A stretch of 64,000 nt of DNA from Bromus sterilis (Eukaryota; Streptophyta; Magnoliopsida; Poales; Poaceae), in contig OX465598.1 of NCBI GenBank assembly GCA_950022295.1, positions 91,364,001-91,428,000 on the forward strand. Reading direction: 5' to 3'. The notes beneath the pieces were generated by a model. The model did no database searches and was not told the origin of the DNA. It worked only from the letters and a program-made list of their open reading frames with translations. The position numbers and the translations under genes were made by a program. This document shows, piece after piece, positions 36,632 through 48,162 of this stretch; the first letter of the stretch is position 1; each line of letters opens with the position of its first letter.

Positions 36632-38092
36632 TGATGTCTACACACATTTCTATTCTTGTAGACTATGTTGGGCCTCCAAGCGCAGAGGTTTGTAGGACAG
36701 CAGCAATTTCCCTCAAGTGGATGACCTAAGGTTTATCGAACTCAGGGAAGTAGAGGTTGAAGATGGTCCCTCTCAAGCAACCCTGTAATTAAGAAACAAG
36801 AAGTCTCTTGTGTCCCCAACACACCTAATACAACTAGGAGTTGTATAGGTGCACTAGTTCGGCGAAGAGATGGTAAAATATGGGTGATAGGTGCGGTAAA
36901 GCAAGGTAATATAAATCTGAATAAAAAGTGCAGCAAGGTAACAAGTGGTAAACGTGAGCACAAACGGTATTGCAAAGGTGGAAACAAGGCCTAGGCTTCA
37001 TACTTTCACTAGTGGCAACTCCCAACAACATTAACATAGTCTAATCACATGATATTTCCCATAAAACATGCAATGGAGACGTACTCGGAGGTCATTCCTT
37101 TGTGGTCAAGAGAGGATGAGAATTGTGTAGGGCTACAAAAGCACACCTCAAAGTTCGTAGTTCTCAATCTATGGATTTCCCAATGTCACCGCGGCCATCC
37201 AAAGAGAGTACCACAATCACCACAACATATCTAAAGGATAGTCAAAGACAAGCACCAAAAGACTCTCAATCTTCAATCCACACACAAAAGAGGAAATCAC
37301 TCATGAAAATATTCTTATAATTCCATGTGCAATAGACCAGCTGTCACCATGGTCTTGGAGATTATACTAGATAAGATCAATTGAGTACATCAATCCAATA
37401 CATAGAAGAAGGGGAAACATCATGGGATCACCCTAGATTAACATTGCCTATGATCACAATCAATATCACATCATGGGAGAGAGAGAAGACCACATAGCTA
37501 CTGTAGAAGACCTTAGCCCCGAGGAGGAACTACTCCCGCTTCATGGAGAAGGGAAGCAACGTCGATGGAGATGAATCCGGGGGCACTTCCCCGTCCCGGC
37601 AGGGTGCCGGGGCAGCTTCTCCAGGCAGCCCCGATCTGAAAACAGCGGCGGCGGCGGAACAGAGAGGTTTCCGCCAAAAAGAGTTCTCGTTTAGGGGTTT
37701 CTACCCCGAGGGGGTTATATAGGCGAAGGGGGCGTCGAGGGGCCACCCAGGGCAGCCAGGAGGGTGCCTGGCGCGCCCTAGGGTTGGGGCCGCGCCAGGG
37801 ACCCTTCTGGCTCCCTGGTGGTGGTCCCGGCTCTCTCCCTTGGTTATTCCGGAAGCTTCCTGCCCGCTGATTTTTAATATAATTTTTGCGGAATTTTTTG
37901 GGCACTTTAATCAGCCGGAAAACCTGAAAAACAAAAACAGCAGAAAACCAGAAGCTGGCAACTGGGTGCACTGAGTTAGTAGGTTAGTCCAAATTGGTTT
38001 AAAACTGTAATAAAGTTCAACCAAAACATGGCAAAGTCACACAAAACATGCATGGAGCAAGCAGAAATTATAGATACGTTTGGGACGTATCA
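36632..38092 (-). repeat. 3' LTR of element H (1461 bp)
   Basis: The minus strand starts TGATACGTCCCAAACG at 38092 and ends GTGTGTAGACATCA. TATA box CTATATAA (minus) at 37715-37722. The GC-rich frames inside (for example 37513-37971) are LTR sequence. Confidence 0.9.
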
Positions 38093-38126
38093 ACATCCCC
38101 AAGCTTAATTCCTGCTCGTCCTCGAG
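38093..38126 (-). other. PPT and hairpin of element H
   Basis: Minus strand AATTAAGCTTGGGGATGT abuts the LTR. The small inverted repeat ctcgtcctcgag lies at 38115-38126. The layout matches A, C and I. Confidence 0.7.
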
Positions 38127-41025
38127 TAGGTAAATGATAACAAGCATAATTTCTGTGGTGACATGCCACACAACCAAATAAGGACTGTTAAGTAAAGCAA
38201 TCAAAGCATGCAATTCAATTCAAGTCTTAACAGGCAAGAGTCTATATTGGCATTAACACAAGCAACAAAAGAACAAAAGGTGCAAGAGCTCTTGCTGTCC
38301 GTGACTCGAATGTCTCCAGATGGTGTTTGCGTGCAAGCAAGAGACTGGGAAGAAAGAGAAAAAGGTTGTTGAGAACAACTATCTACTAGAGTTTCACACT
38401 TGGTCTCCTTTGGGTTCTTATCTGGACTCGTCCCCAGACCACTAGCCAGGTACAAGTCAAACTGATCAACTCCCTTTCGATATTTTGAGCACTCATGCAA
38501 TGGATGAGCGTGAGCAAGAAAGTTGACACCTAAAAGGCGAAACAGAAAAAGGGTGGAGGAGGAAGACAAAAAGGTGTGTGAAAGGCTCACATCAATGAGG
38601 ACAATCATAGGCGAGAGAAGGCCATATGATAGATATGATGTGAGGAGTAGGGATTGCCATACAACGGATGCACATGTGAGCTAAAAGCTCTCCAATGGAA
38701 CTAGTGGGGGTGCATCTAATTGCTTGCTCAAGAAGACCTAGAGCTCGTTTGAGGAGGCTCATCATTGGAATATACAAGCCAAGTTCTATAGTGTAAAAGT
38801 TCCCCACATAGCTATATGCATGATGATAATCTCTATGGAGTACAAGGGGTAGAAGATGAAGTACTAGTGTGGATCTCTCAAAAGGAATAGTAGTATGCCC
38901 CCTTCTCTCTTTTTATTTTTTTTCTCTTTTTCTCTTTTTTTTATTTTTTGGTGGCCTCAATGGCTCTTTCTATTTAACTCCCATTTGTCCTCTTTGGGAT
39001 CTTTTCCTCACTTTAGGGGCAATAATCTATATTTTACAAGAATATAGGAGATCTTTCACACTTTACAAAGGTACTCACAAAAAGAAAATGTAACTAATCA
39101 TGATGCAAATGTATGCCTCTGCCAGGATAGCAGGATATGCAATGATACTAGCGCGTCATGTAGCAATGATTAGGGCAAGGCCCAACTAGCATGCGGCTCA
39201 TCGATCAAGCAAGTGGCATGTATGACATGAGGATCAAGTCATGAGAGGGTGGACGTTGCATGGCAATGTATCTCGGAAAGGCTATGGAAATGCCTTGTAG
39301 GTAGGTATGGTGTCTGTTTTGAGGAAAGATATAATGAGGCTTATGATGAAAGAGCGTATCATGCCAAGGGTTTGGATGCACCGGCGAAGTATGCGCCAAC
39401 TCTCGAGGTGAGAAAGGGCAATGCACGGTACCGAAGAGGCTACAAAAAGTATGGGTAGGTGGAAGTGTCAACTTTCGAATACTCACATTAGTCCGAAGAA
39501 CTCGTGCACTTATTATCGGTAACTCTCAATCTAATAGGAGGTTCACAAAGAGACAGGTACCCCGAGGAGGAGTGTATGGGGGTTTGGTTATCCTTGCGCA
39601 TCCTCGACTCATGGTACGTGAGTGTACTCTAATATTCGAACCCTCCAGAGGTTAGTGATCCATATAGTAGCTAGAGTTCTCAACAGGGGTTTTTGGTTTT
39701 CGAAAAACACACGGATTGCCCAAAATACGACATCTATCACTAATAGGCAAGAGCTCTTGACACCAAAAGTTCAAACATTACTCTAGTCAATACCTCAAAA
39801 CTATTGCAAGTTACTACTTCAAAAAGAAAAGCAACTTTAACTACCTACTTTCTAGTCAAGACATAGAACTCAGTGCAACAGACAAACTCTCTAACAAGAT
39901 AAAACATGCTACCTATAGAAAGTTCAACCTGAAAAGAAAAGCTCTAGAAAAACTAAAGCACTACAGCTAAACAGACCAGCAGCTAAGAAAAGAAAAAGAA
40001 CAACTCACAGCTAAAAGAAATAAGCATGCAAATCCTATGAGGAGTTCTAGTTCAAGTGGAGCGTGTTTCTCTCCCACACAAAAGAGTAAGTTGGGGTCTA
40101 ACTTGTTACTACAGCAAAGAAAGCAAAACAAACCTAGAAAAGTAAAGAGCGAGACGCTCCAAGCAAAGCACATAAGGCATGAAGTGATAAAAATATAGTG
40201 CAACGAAAGACAGACCGATGATTATTGATGAAGAAGGGGATGCACCGGGGGCATCCCCAAGCTTATACGCTTGAGTCTCCTTTAATATTTATTGGGGGTG
40301 CACTTGGGCATCCCCAAGCTTGAGCGCTTGACACTCCTGGATCTTCTTTCATCACCTTCCATCGCGCACTTGAAAACCCCCTTCATACATAACTCATTGT
40401 AGGCTTTTTAGAGAGGTTAGTACCCTAATAAAATAATTTTCCTCTACTGCAAATAAAGATTTCCAGGAAGAGCTACTGTTTCTCTAGCCTGCCCAAAAAA
40501 GTTTGCAAAGAAAAAGCAAGCTTAAGGATTGCAAAACTGCGAAACGAAAAACCGGGGTAGAAGCTGAGAAAAACAGAACAGCAGAGAAAGGGGGATTTTT
40601 TAGGGGCACTTATGCAACTCAAATCAAAAAAACTCTGAACAGACGCCCGAAAGGTAATTGTATGGAGCATACTGTCAAAAAAATTCAGATCAAAAAGATG
40701 ATCTGGTGATTTTAGGCTAATTTTTCCGTCCAAGGACAGAATCTGTTTTCTGGACCGCATGTCACAACTTTTGAACTTTCTTGCAATCGGAGGCTACACT
40801 TGGCACAAAGCTTGAAAATAAAGATACAATGATGTTGCTACAGTAGTAACAATCATCAGGACCACTAAAAACAGAAAGTAAAAACTCAAAGTAAAGATAA
40901 CAAGGGTTGTCTCCCTAGAGCTCTTTCTTTATAGCCATAAAGATAGGCTTAAGATTTTAATGATGCTCTCATAGGAATAAGAAAATAAGAGTTGAAGAAC
41001 AAAAGAGAGCATCAAGAAGCAAATA
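38127..41025 (-). other. Internal non-coding region of element H
   Basis: About 2.9 kb without a supported gene. It is homologous to E's internal region in inverted orientation. Contains two AAGCTTGGGGATGCCC-type PPT-like repeats (minus) near 40246-40265 and 40305-40325, spaced about 60 bp. Confidence 0.6.
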
Positions 41026-41717
41026 TCAAACACATTTAAGTCTAACATGCTTCCTATGCAAAGGGATCTTGTAGAGAAATAACTCATTGAAGCATAAAGA
41101 TATTAGCATAGGAAGGAAAAACAAATGCAACTTCAAAACCTTCAACATAAAGAGAGGGAACTTGATATTATTGGAATATCTATAAGCATATGTTCCCCTC
41201 TCATAATAATTTTCAGTGGGATCATGAATAAACTCAACAATATAGGTATCACATAAAAAATTCTTATCATGATCCACAAGCATAGAAAATTTGTTACTCT
41301 CCACATAAGGAAAATCCTTCTCATTAGTAATAGTGGGAGCAAACTCAAGAAAATAGCTATCACATGAATCATTCTTATCATGATACACTTGCAAACATTT
41401 ATTCTTTATAGCATAAGTGTCATCACAATAATCATCATAGATAGGAGGCAAAGTATCATCAAAATAAATTTCCTCATCAAAAATTAGGGGCTAAAAAGAT
41501 CATCTTCATAAAACGTAGCATCCCCAAGCTTATGGCTTTGCATATCATTAACATCAAATGTATTCAAAGAAGACATACTAATAACATTGCTATTATCATG
41601 AGTGTTGTGCAAATAATAAAGCTCCATAGGCTTTTTGATTTTCTCTTCAAACACTTCATGTCCCAACTCAAGGTAGAGCTCATAAAGCTCTCTCATAATA
41701 TTTTTGTTGTTTTCCAT
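41026..41717 (-). pseudogene. Short frame of element H, one frameshift
   Basis: Starts MENNKNIMRELYELYLELGH at 41717, reads to DDLFSP, then a one-base shift near 41485-41490 is needed to continue as IFDEEIYFDDTLPPIYDDY and on to HRKHVRLKCV. The second part has repeated acidic/aromatic phrases (CDSYFLEFAPTI, CDTYIVEFIHDPTENYYERG) and a hydrophobic stretch (FPLFMLKVLKLHLFFLPMLI) that could be a membrane segment. Such frames recur in Sabrina-like Triticeae retroelements. Function unknown. Confidence 0.55.
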
Positions 41718-41798
41718 AAAGCCTAACTAGTGAAAATAAAAACAAGAAACAAAAATATTTAATTGCAAGATCTAAAGATATACCTTCAAGCACTCACC

Positions 41799-41816
41799 TC
41801 CCCGGCAACGGCGCCA
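41799..41816 (-). other. tRNA-Asp primer-binding site (element H)
   Basis: Minus strand TGGCGCCGTTGCCGGGGA, a perfect match, 9 bp inside the LTR. Confidence 0.88.
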
Positions 41817-41825
41817 GAAGTATCT

Positions 41826-43286
41826 TGATGTCTACACACACTTCTATTCTTGTAGACTATGTTGGGCCTCCAAGCGCAGAGGTTTGTAGGACAGCAGCAA
41901 TTTCCCTCAAGTGGATGACCTAAGGTTTATCGAATTCAGGGAAGTAGAGGTTGAAGATGGTCTCTCTCAAGCAACCCTGCAATTAAGAAACAAGAAGTCT
42001 CTTGTGTCCCCAACACACCTAATACAACTAGGAGTTGTATAGGTGCACTAGTTCGGCGAAGAGATGGTAAAATATGGGTGATAGGTGCGGTAAAGCAAGG
42101 TAATATAAATCTGAATAAAAAGTGCAGCAAGGTAACAAGTGGTAAACGTGAGCACAAACGGTATTGCAAAGGTGGAAACAAGGCCTAGGCTTCATACTTT
42201 CACTAGTGGCAACTCCCAACAACATTAACATAGTCTAATCACATGATATTTCCCATAAAACATGCAATGGAGACGTACTCGGAGGTCATTCCTTTGTGGT
42301 CAAGAGAGGATGAGAATTGTGTAGGGCTACAAAAGCACACCTCAAAGTTCGTAGTTCTCAATCTATGGTTTTCCCAATGTCACCGCGGCCATCCAAAGAG
42401 AGTACCACAATCACCACAACATATCTAAAGGATAGTCAAAGACAAGCACCAAAAGACTCTCAATCTTCAATCCACACACAAAAGAGGAAATCACTCATGA
42501 AAATATTCTTCTAATTCCATGTGCAATAGACCAGCTGTCACCATGGTCTTGGAGATTATACTAGATAAGATCAATTGAGTACATCAATCCAATACATAGA
42601 AGAAAGGGAAACATCATGGGATCACCCTAGATTAACATTGCCTATGATCACAATCAATATCACATCATGGGAGAGAGAGAAGACCACATAGCTACTGTAG
42701 AAGACCTTAGCCCCGAGGAGGAACTACTCCCGCTTCATGGAGAAGGGAAGCAACGTCGATGGAGATGAATCCGAGGGCACTTCCCCGTCCCGGCAGGGTG
42801 CCGGGGCAGCTTCTCCAGGCAGCCCCGATCTGAAAACGGCGGCGGCGGCGGAACAGAGAGGTTTCCGCCAAAAAGAGTTCTCGTTTAGGGGTTTCTACCC
42901 CGAGGGGGTTATATAGGCGAAGGGGGCGTCGAGGGGCCACCCAGGGCAGCCAGGAGGGTGCCTGGCGCGCCCTAGGGTTGGGGCCGTGCCAGGGACCCTT
43001 CTGGCTCCCTGGTGGTGGTCCCGGCTCTCTCCCTTGGTTATTCCGGAAGCTTCCTGCCCGCTGATTTTTAATATAATTTTTGCGGAATTTTTTGGGCACT
43101 TTAATCAGCCGGAAAACCTGAAAAACAAAAACAGAAGAAAACCAGAAGCTGGCAACTGGGTGCACTGAGTTAGTAGGTTAGTCCAAATTGGTTTAAAAGT
43201 GTAATAAAGTTCAACCAAAACATGGCAAAGTCACACAAAACATGCATGGAGCAAGCAGAAATTATAGATACGTTTGGGACGTATCA
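41826..43286 (-). repeat. 5' LTR of element H (1461 bp)
   Basis: Nearly identical to 36632-38092 and of exactly the same length. TATA box CTATATAA (minus) at 42909-42916. Confidence 0.9.
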
Positions 43287-43648
43287 CATGTCTAGTGGTA
43301 TGGGGACGAGTCAAGATAAGATTCCAAAGAAGACTAAGTGTGAAACTTTAGTAGATTGAGTTCTCAACAAATACATTTTTTCTCGTATTGCCATCCCCCA
43401 CTTCTTGCACGCAAACACCATCTGGAGACATTCGAGTCACGGACAGCGAGAGCTCTTGCACCTTTATATTCTTATGTTGCTTGTTTCAATCCTAATATGG
43501 ACTCTTGCCTGTTATGACTTGAATTGAATTACATGCCTTGATTGCTTTACTTAAAAGTTCTTATATGGTTGGTAGCATGTCACCACAGAAATTATGCTTG
43601 TTATCATTTACCTACACGAGGACGAGCAGGAATTAAGCTTGGGGATGT
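43287..43648 (+). other. Internal 3' end of element E with PPT
   Basis: Resumes E after H. No gene. AATTAAGCTTGGGGATGT at 43631-43648 is the PPT directly before the 3' LTR; the hairpin-like GAGGACGAGC precedes it, with one arm decayed (CACG for CTCG). Confidence 0.7.
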
Positions 43649-45287
43649 TGATGTGTCCCAAACGTATCTATAATTTCTGCTTGCTCCATGCATGTTTGTG
43701 TCATATTCCTATGTTTTATATACACTTCCATACACTTTTGATCATATTTGGACTAACCTATTAACTCAGTGCATCCCAGTGCCAGATCATGTTTTATGCT
43801 GTTTTTCTATTTCAAGTTTCCCCCGTATTAAAAATGCTCCAAAAATTCCGTGAACATACAATAAAAAATCAGCGCATCGGAATCTTTGAGAATCACCAAG
43901 CAGGGGCCAGAGGGGACCCACCAGGGCCCCAGGCGCCCTCCCGACGCGCCCTAGGGTGGGGTCGCGACAGGGGGCCGCCTGGACCCCTGGTGGCCCCATG
44001 GCTGCCCCTTCTCCTACTTATTCTCCGTCAGGGGAAACCTCTGAAGACAGAACCCTTTTTCGTGATCTCGCCTTTGTTCAGCCACCGGCGCGCTTCCAAG
44101 ATCAGGAGCGCCAGCAGACCTCTTCTCGGCACCCTGTCGGAGGGAGGATTGACCTCCGGGACCTTCTCCTCCACCATAGACACTTCCCGGATGATCCGTA
44201 AGTAGTCCACCATGGACCATGGGTCCATGATCAGTAGCTATGTGATGTTCTCCTCCCCTCTTTGTTCTTCATGGATTAGATCTTGTGAGCTGCCCTACAT
44301 GATCAAGACACATATGTAATTCTTTCATATTGTGATGGATTATGAGACTATGTTCAGATTGTGATTGAGTAATATATTTTGTTCTTATCTTTTATATTTT
44401 TGTTCTTGAGTAATTCTTGCATGTTCTCTGTTGTTTCTTATTGCTTTGGCCATGTTGTAGGTAGTGACTCCAAGAGGGAGCGTTATGCTTGATTGTGGGT
44501 TCATGCTCCCTGATGACTAGCTTGAGTGACAGAAACATGAGTCTAGGGGATGTGGTGTTTCCACAAGGGGGAAAACAACGGTGCTTGTAACCGCGGTTGC
44601 AAGGATTGTTTACTTTATGCAAAGTTCTTTTAATGCGGTCGTCTGTTGCTTTGGGTTTACACTTTGGGTGGGGCTCACAACTTAATATCAGCGAGATGTT
44701 CTGGATATCTCAAGGTGGATGATTAGTAGTAGATGCAGATGTATTTCGGTCTACTTATTTTGGCGTACCGCCCATGCTTTTGAGCCTCTTCCTTTCTTTG
44801 TAGCATAGTTAGCATTGGTTTGCGTCCGTAATCCTGTCAATTTGCCCAGCTGTGATTTGTTTACCTCGTATAGCAGTTTTATCTTCTTTTGGGACAGAGA
44901 CATCACTAGTGAACATCATGGGACCCCGGTTCATATTTTCATCACTGTTTACACGATCAATTTATTTCCTGTTTTTTACTTTCCAATCGCAGCTATTACT
45001 ACCTGTTATCTGTTGCGTTTGATCCTTTGTAAACGACAAGGCCGGAGAGATTGAAAACCTCTCTGAACTTCATTGGGAGCAAAGTTACTTGTTGTGTGTG
45101 CAGGTCCAGGTGAAGTAAGCAACCTCGGCGCCATTGTTCACTTTACCACCTACTTGTCGCTTTCGGAGTCCTACGGGAGACAAACTCTAACCCTAAGTTA
45201 GGGGAAATTTGCTGCTATCCTATATCTCACCTTCCACTTGGGGTAACCAACGAAGGGCAAGAAGCCATTATCATCTCTCGTGCATCA
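43649..45287 (+). repeat. 3' LTR of element E (1639 bp)
   Basis: Starts TGATGTGTCCCAAACG and ends CTCGTGCATCA. Collinear with 25968-27629. Confidence 0.9.
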
Positions 45288-45777
45288 CCGGATCGTCCGG
45301 GGTGAACCCGGACCGTCCGAGGCACTGCTCGGACGTCTGACGGGGGTACAGGGGTTTGCCTAAGTGATCTACGGGGACGTACGACTTGAATATGTGGGTG
45401 ATCTAGCTGTATGGCAGATATATATAGAGAGAATATGTATGAAAAATGACCATAGATATGAACACACAATAGTAAGATCATCAAAGAGCCATTTGACAAA
45501 ATAAATCTATGAGGGGGTAGGTGGTGGCGGTGGTCACCATGTTTGAGTATATGTGATGTTGGCAGCGCGAAGATGTACCTTGGGTCCAACAATCACAACT
45601 CCATCTTTAACCTCTACACATGGTCTCACCGTAGCGAGCATGCGGATTGTTGATGTGTGGGTAAGTTTATGCATCGTGTAGAGAGTTTAGAACTCATGGA
45701 TTGAGCTTCTCCCCCTACATACATGCCTACATCTAGACAAGTTTTTTGCTATGTGCATGAATGAGAGAAAGATACCC
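45288..45777 (-). mobile_element. Copia element D: 3' LTR start and pol-LTR spacer
   Basis: Begins with the right TSD copy CCGGA (45288-45292) and palindromic CGGACCGTCCG words (45289-45340). A purine tract GTAGGGGGAGAAGC (minus, near 45705-45720) lies upstream of the LTR. The exact LTR boundary is uncertain; TGTTGGACCC (minus, near 45582) is one candidate. Confidence 0.5.
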
Positions 45778-48162
45778 CTAAGCCGTAAAACTATAACATT
45801 CCAAGATACCAAGTTCACCCCTTAGTTGGCAAAACCTTGCTTCATCCAATGGCTAGGTGAATATATCGACCAGGTTCTTGTTGGTGCCCACATCTGCAAG
45901 AACAATATCACCATTTTGAATATGATCCCATATGAAGTGATGTTGACATGGGTTGTTGGCAATCTTGATAGCACTTTCATTGTCACATAAGATGGGTACC
46001 TTATGATAGGTGAGTCCATAATCCTTCAAAGTCTGCCTCATCCATAAGATTTGAGTGGCACAACTTGCGGCGGCCACATACTCGGCTTCGGCGGTGGAGA
46101 GGGATACACAATTTTTATTCTTGGAGTGCCAACTTACCAATGAGCGCCCAACAAATTGGCATGAACCGGATGTTGACTTCCGATCCACCTTGTCTCCGGC
46201 CCAATCCACATCGGTGTACCCCAAGAGATCAAACTTGGCTTCCTTGGGGTACCAAAGGCCCAACAAAGGAGTATGAACAAGGTATCTAAGAATGCGCTTA
46301 ACCGCCAAATGATGACTCTCCATAGGAGAGGCTTGATATCTTGCACACATTCCTACGCTAAGCATAATATCCAGTCTAGATGCACAAAGGTAAATCAATG
46401 ACCCTATCATAGAACGATAAAGAGTAGCGTCAAATGGAATACCGGAAAGGTCTTTATCTAGATGTCCCTTGGTTGGCATGGGTGTCTTGCATGGCTTGGA
46501 ATCTTTCATACCGAACTTCACGAGCATGTCTTGAATGTACTTCGTTTGGGAGATGAAAGTTCCCTCGGGAAATTGCTCGATTTGAAATCCAAGGAAATAC
46601 TTCAAGCTCCCCATCATGGACATCTCAAAGTTCTTGGTCATATTTTCCGAGAACCACTTGCACAAAGATGGATTAGGAGAACCAAATATTATGTCATCTA
46701 CATAGATTTGGCATATGAGCAACTCACCATTGGTACTCTTGGTAAAAAAGAGTGGCATCAATGACTCCCCTCACAAATCCTTCCTCGAGTAAAAACTTCC
46801 TAAGATGGTCACACCAAGCCCGAGGGGCTTGCTTAAGACCATATAATGCCTTATGAAGTTTGTCCACGTGTTCCTTGTGATGAGGGTCATAAAATCTGGG
46901 TGGTTGTGCTACATATACATCCTCTTGTAGAGGACCGTTAAGGAAAGCACTTTTCATATCCATTTGAAATAATGGAAATCCATTGAATGCGGCATAAGAA
47001 AGAAGCATGCATATAGGTTCAAGACGAGCAACAGGCGCAAAGGTCTCATCAAAATCCAAGCCTTTAACTTGGAAGTACCCTGGATCCACTAACCTTGCCT
47101 TGTTGCGGATGATATTAACATATTCATCTTGCTTGTTCTTTAAGATCCACTTAGTTCCAATGATGTTATGATCTTGACTGGAAGGCCTCTCCACGAGAGA
47201 CCACACTTCATTCTGGGTGAAACTAGTGAGCTCATCTTGCATCGCAATGAGACAATCCACATCCTCAAGTGCTTGTTCAACCCTAAGTGGTTCAATGCTA
47301 GAGACAAACGAGAAGTGAGCGCAAAAGTTCATAAGTTGACGACGAGTAACTATACCTTGCCCCAATCCCGTGAGGATCTTGTCTACATCAACACGTCTAG
47401 CCACCAACGACATGGTAGAAGTTGGAGTTTCAATAGGCTCCACCCATTCGGGTTCATGATATACATTTGGTTCATCATCAAGGGTGGAGCCATCATCAAT
47501 AACATCATTTTCTCCAAAGAAAATGCGGTCAAGCCGATCACGTGGATCAACAGCATCATCAACTAGTGGTTGAGCAACCACATCAGTTTGCGGAGGGTCT
47601 TGTTCTTGTTCTTGGATAATGGGCTCATCTTGAGAAATTGGATCTTGAGTGGTAGAAGGAGGTTCTTGTGGTGGTGGAACACTTGGCCATCACCCACCTC
47701 ATCATTTCTAGGAACTTGAGTAATGGGCCCAAGATCTCCAATGCCCATAGCCAAAATGTCTTGAGAGGAATCTTCATTATTACCTACATCACTTAGATCA
47801 ACTTGCTCCCCATGGGAACCATTAAATTCATCAAACTCCACATCACAAGTTTCCACAACACATCTGATGGATTTGTTGTAGACCCTATAGGCGTGAGAGT
47901 TTGAGGCATACCCAAAAAATATACCCTTAATTGTTTTGAATTGAAACTTAGCTAACCGATATTTATTATTGAGAAAGAAACACTTACAACCGAATACTCG
48001 GAAGTATTTGACATTTGGCTTGTGACCGGTTAGAAGTTCATAGGGGGTCTTCATCAAGATCTTGCGGAGAAAAAGCCGGATTTATGCATGACAAGCGGTG
48101 TTGATGTCTTCGGCCCAAAAACTATATGGTGACTTGTACTCATCCAACATGGACCGGGCCAT
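45778..48162 (-). pseudogene. Copia pol of element D: integrase C-terminus, RT and RNase H (Sirevirus-like)
   Basis: Minus-strand order. The integrase end includes MARSMLDEYKSPYSFWAEDI, PYELLTGHKPNVKYFRVFGC and KGIFFGYASNSHAYRVYN. The RVT_2-type RT includes GTKWILKNKQDEYVNIIRNK, VARLEPICMLLSYAA, QMDMKSAFLNGPLQEDVYV and ALYGLKQAPRAW, then the catalytic YVDDIIFGS. RNase H follows (DVDWAGD, STAEAEYVAA, HIQNGDIVL). Damage: TAA in the integrase at 48081-48083, frame breaks near 47563-47660, an extra base in a T run at 46744-46749, and a Lys-to-stop in DIFT*PLDEARFCQL. The natural end is TAG at 45778-45780. The rest of the element (gag, protease, integrase core) is missing beyond 48162. Copia order (integrase before RT) is clear; Sirevirus (Maximus-like) assignment is inferred from the palindromic LTR. 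Confidence 0.85.

Larger units (their letters stand above)
36632..43286 (-). mobile_element. Element H: complete young non-autonomous LTR retrotransposon
   Basis: Two LTRs of equal length (1461 bp), a perfect tRNA-Asp PBS, a PPT, and a short broken frame just inside the PBS. It is inserted in E, because E's sequence ends at 36631 and resumes at 43287. The flanking ACTGT and CATGT are an imperfect duplication. Comparing the LTRs by eye gives about 12 substitutions and no indels, the lowest divergence of any pair here. Internal length is only 3.7 kb; no RT, RNase H or integrase is seen, so it needs enzymes in trans. Confidence 0.88.
25968..45287 (+). mobile_element. Element E: non-autonomous Gypsy-like LTR retrotransposon carrying nested insertions
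   Basis: 5' LTR 25968-27629, tRNA-Asp-like PBS, short gag-like frame, long non-coding internal region, PPT, 3' LTR 43649-45287, and a perfect TSD CCGGA. Solo LTR F (with G inside) and element H interrupt it. Without them E is about 6.7 kb. No RT or integrase is visible anywhere in its own sequence. Layout and ORF remnants resemble the Sabrina-like non-autonomous group of Triticeae, which is recognition only. Its two LTRs differ at roughly 6% of sites over the last 190 bp compared by eye, so it is much older than H. Confidence 0.85.

Noticed and set aside
37513..37971. 152-codon frame, nearly repeated at 42707-43165
   Set aside because: It is the U3/R part of element H's LTRs. The duplication is explained by the LTR pair, not by a gene family.
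36627..43291. Perfect TSD for element H
   Set aside because: ACTGT and CATGT match only in the last three bases. The insertion is supported instead by E resuming on both sides.
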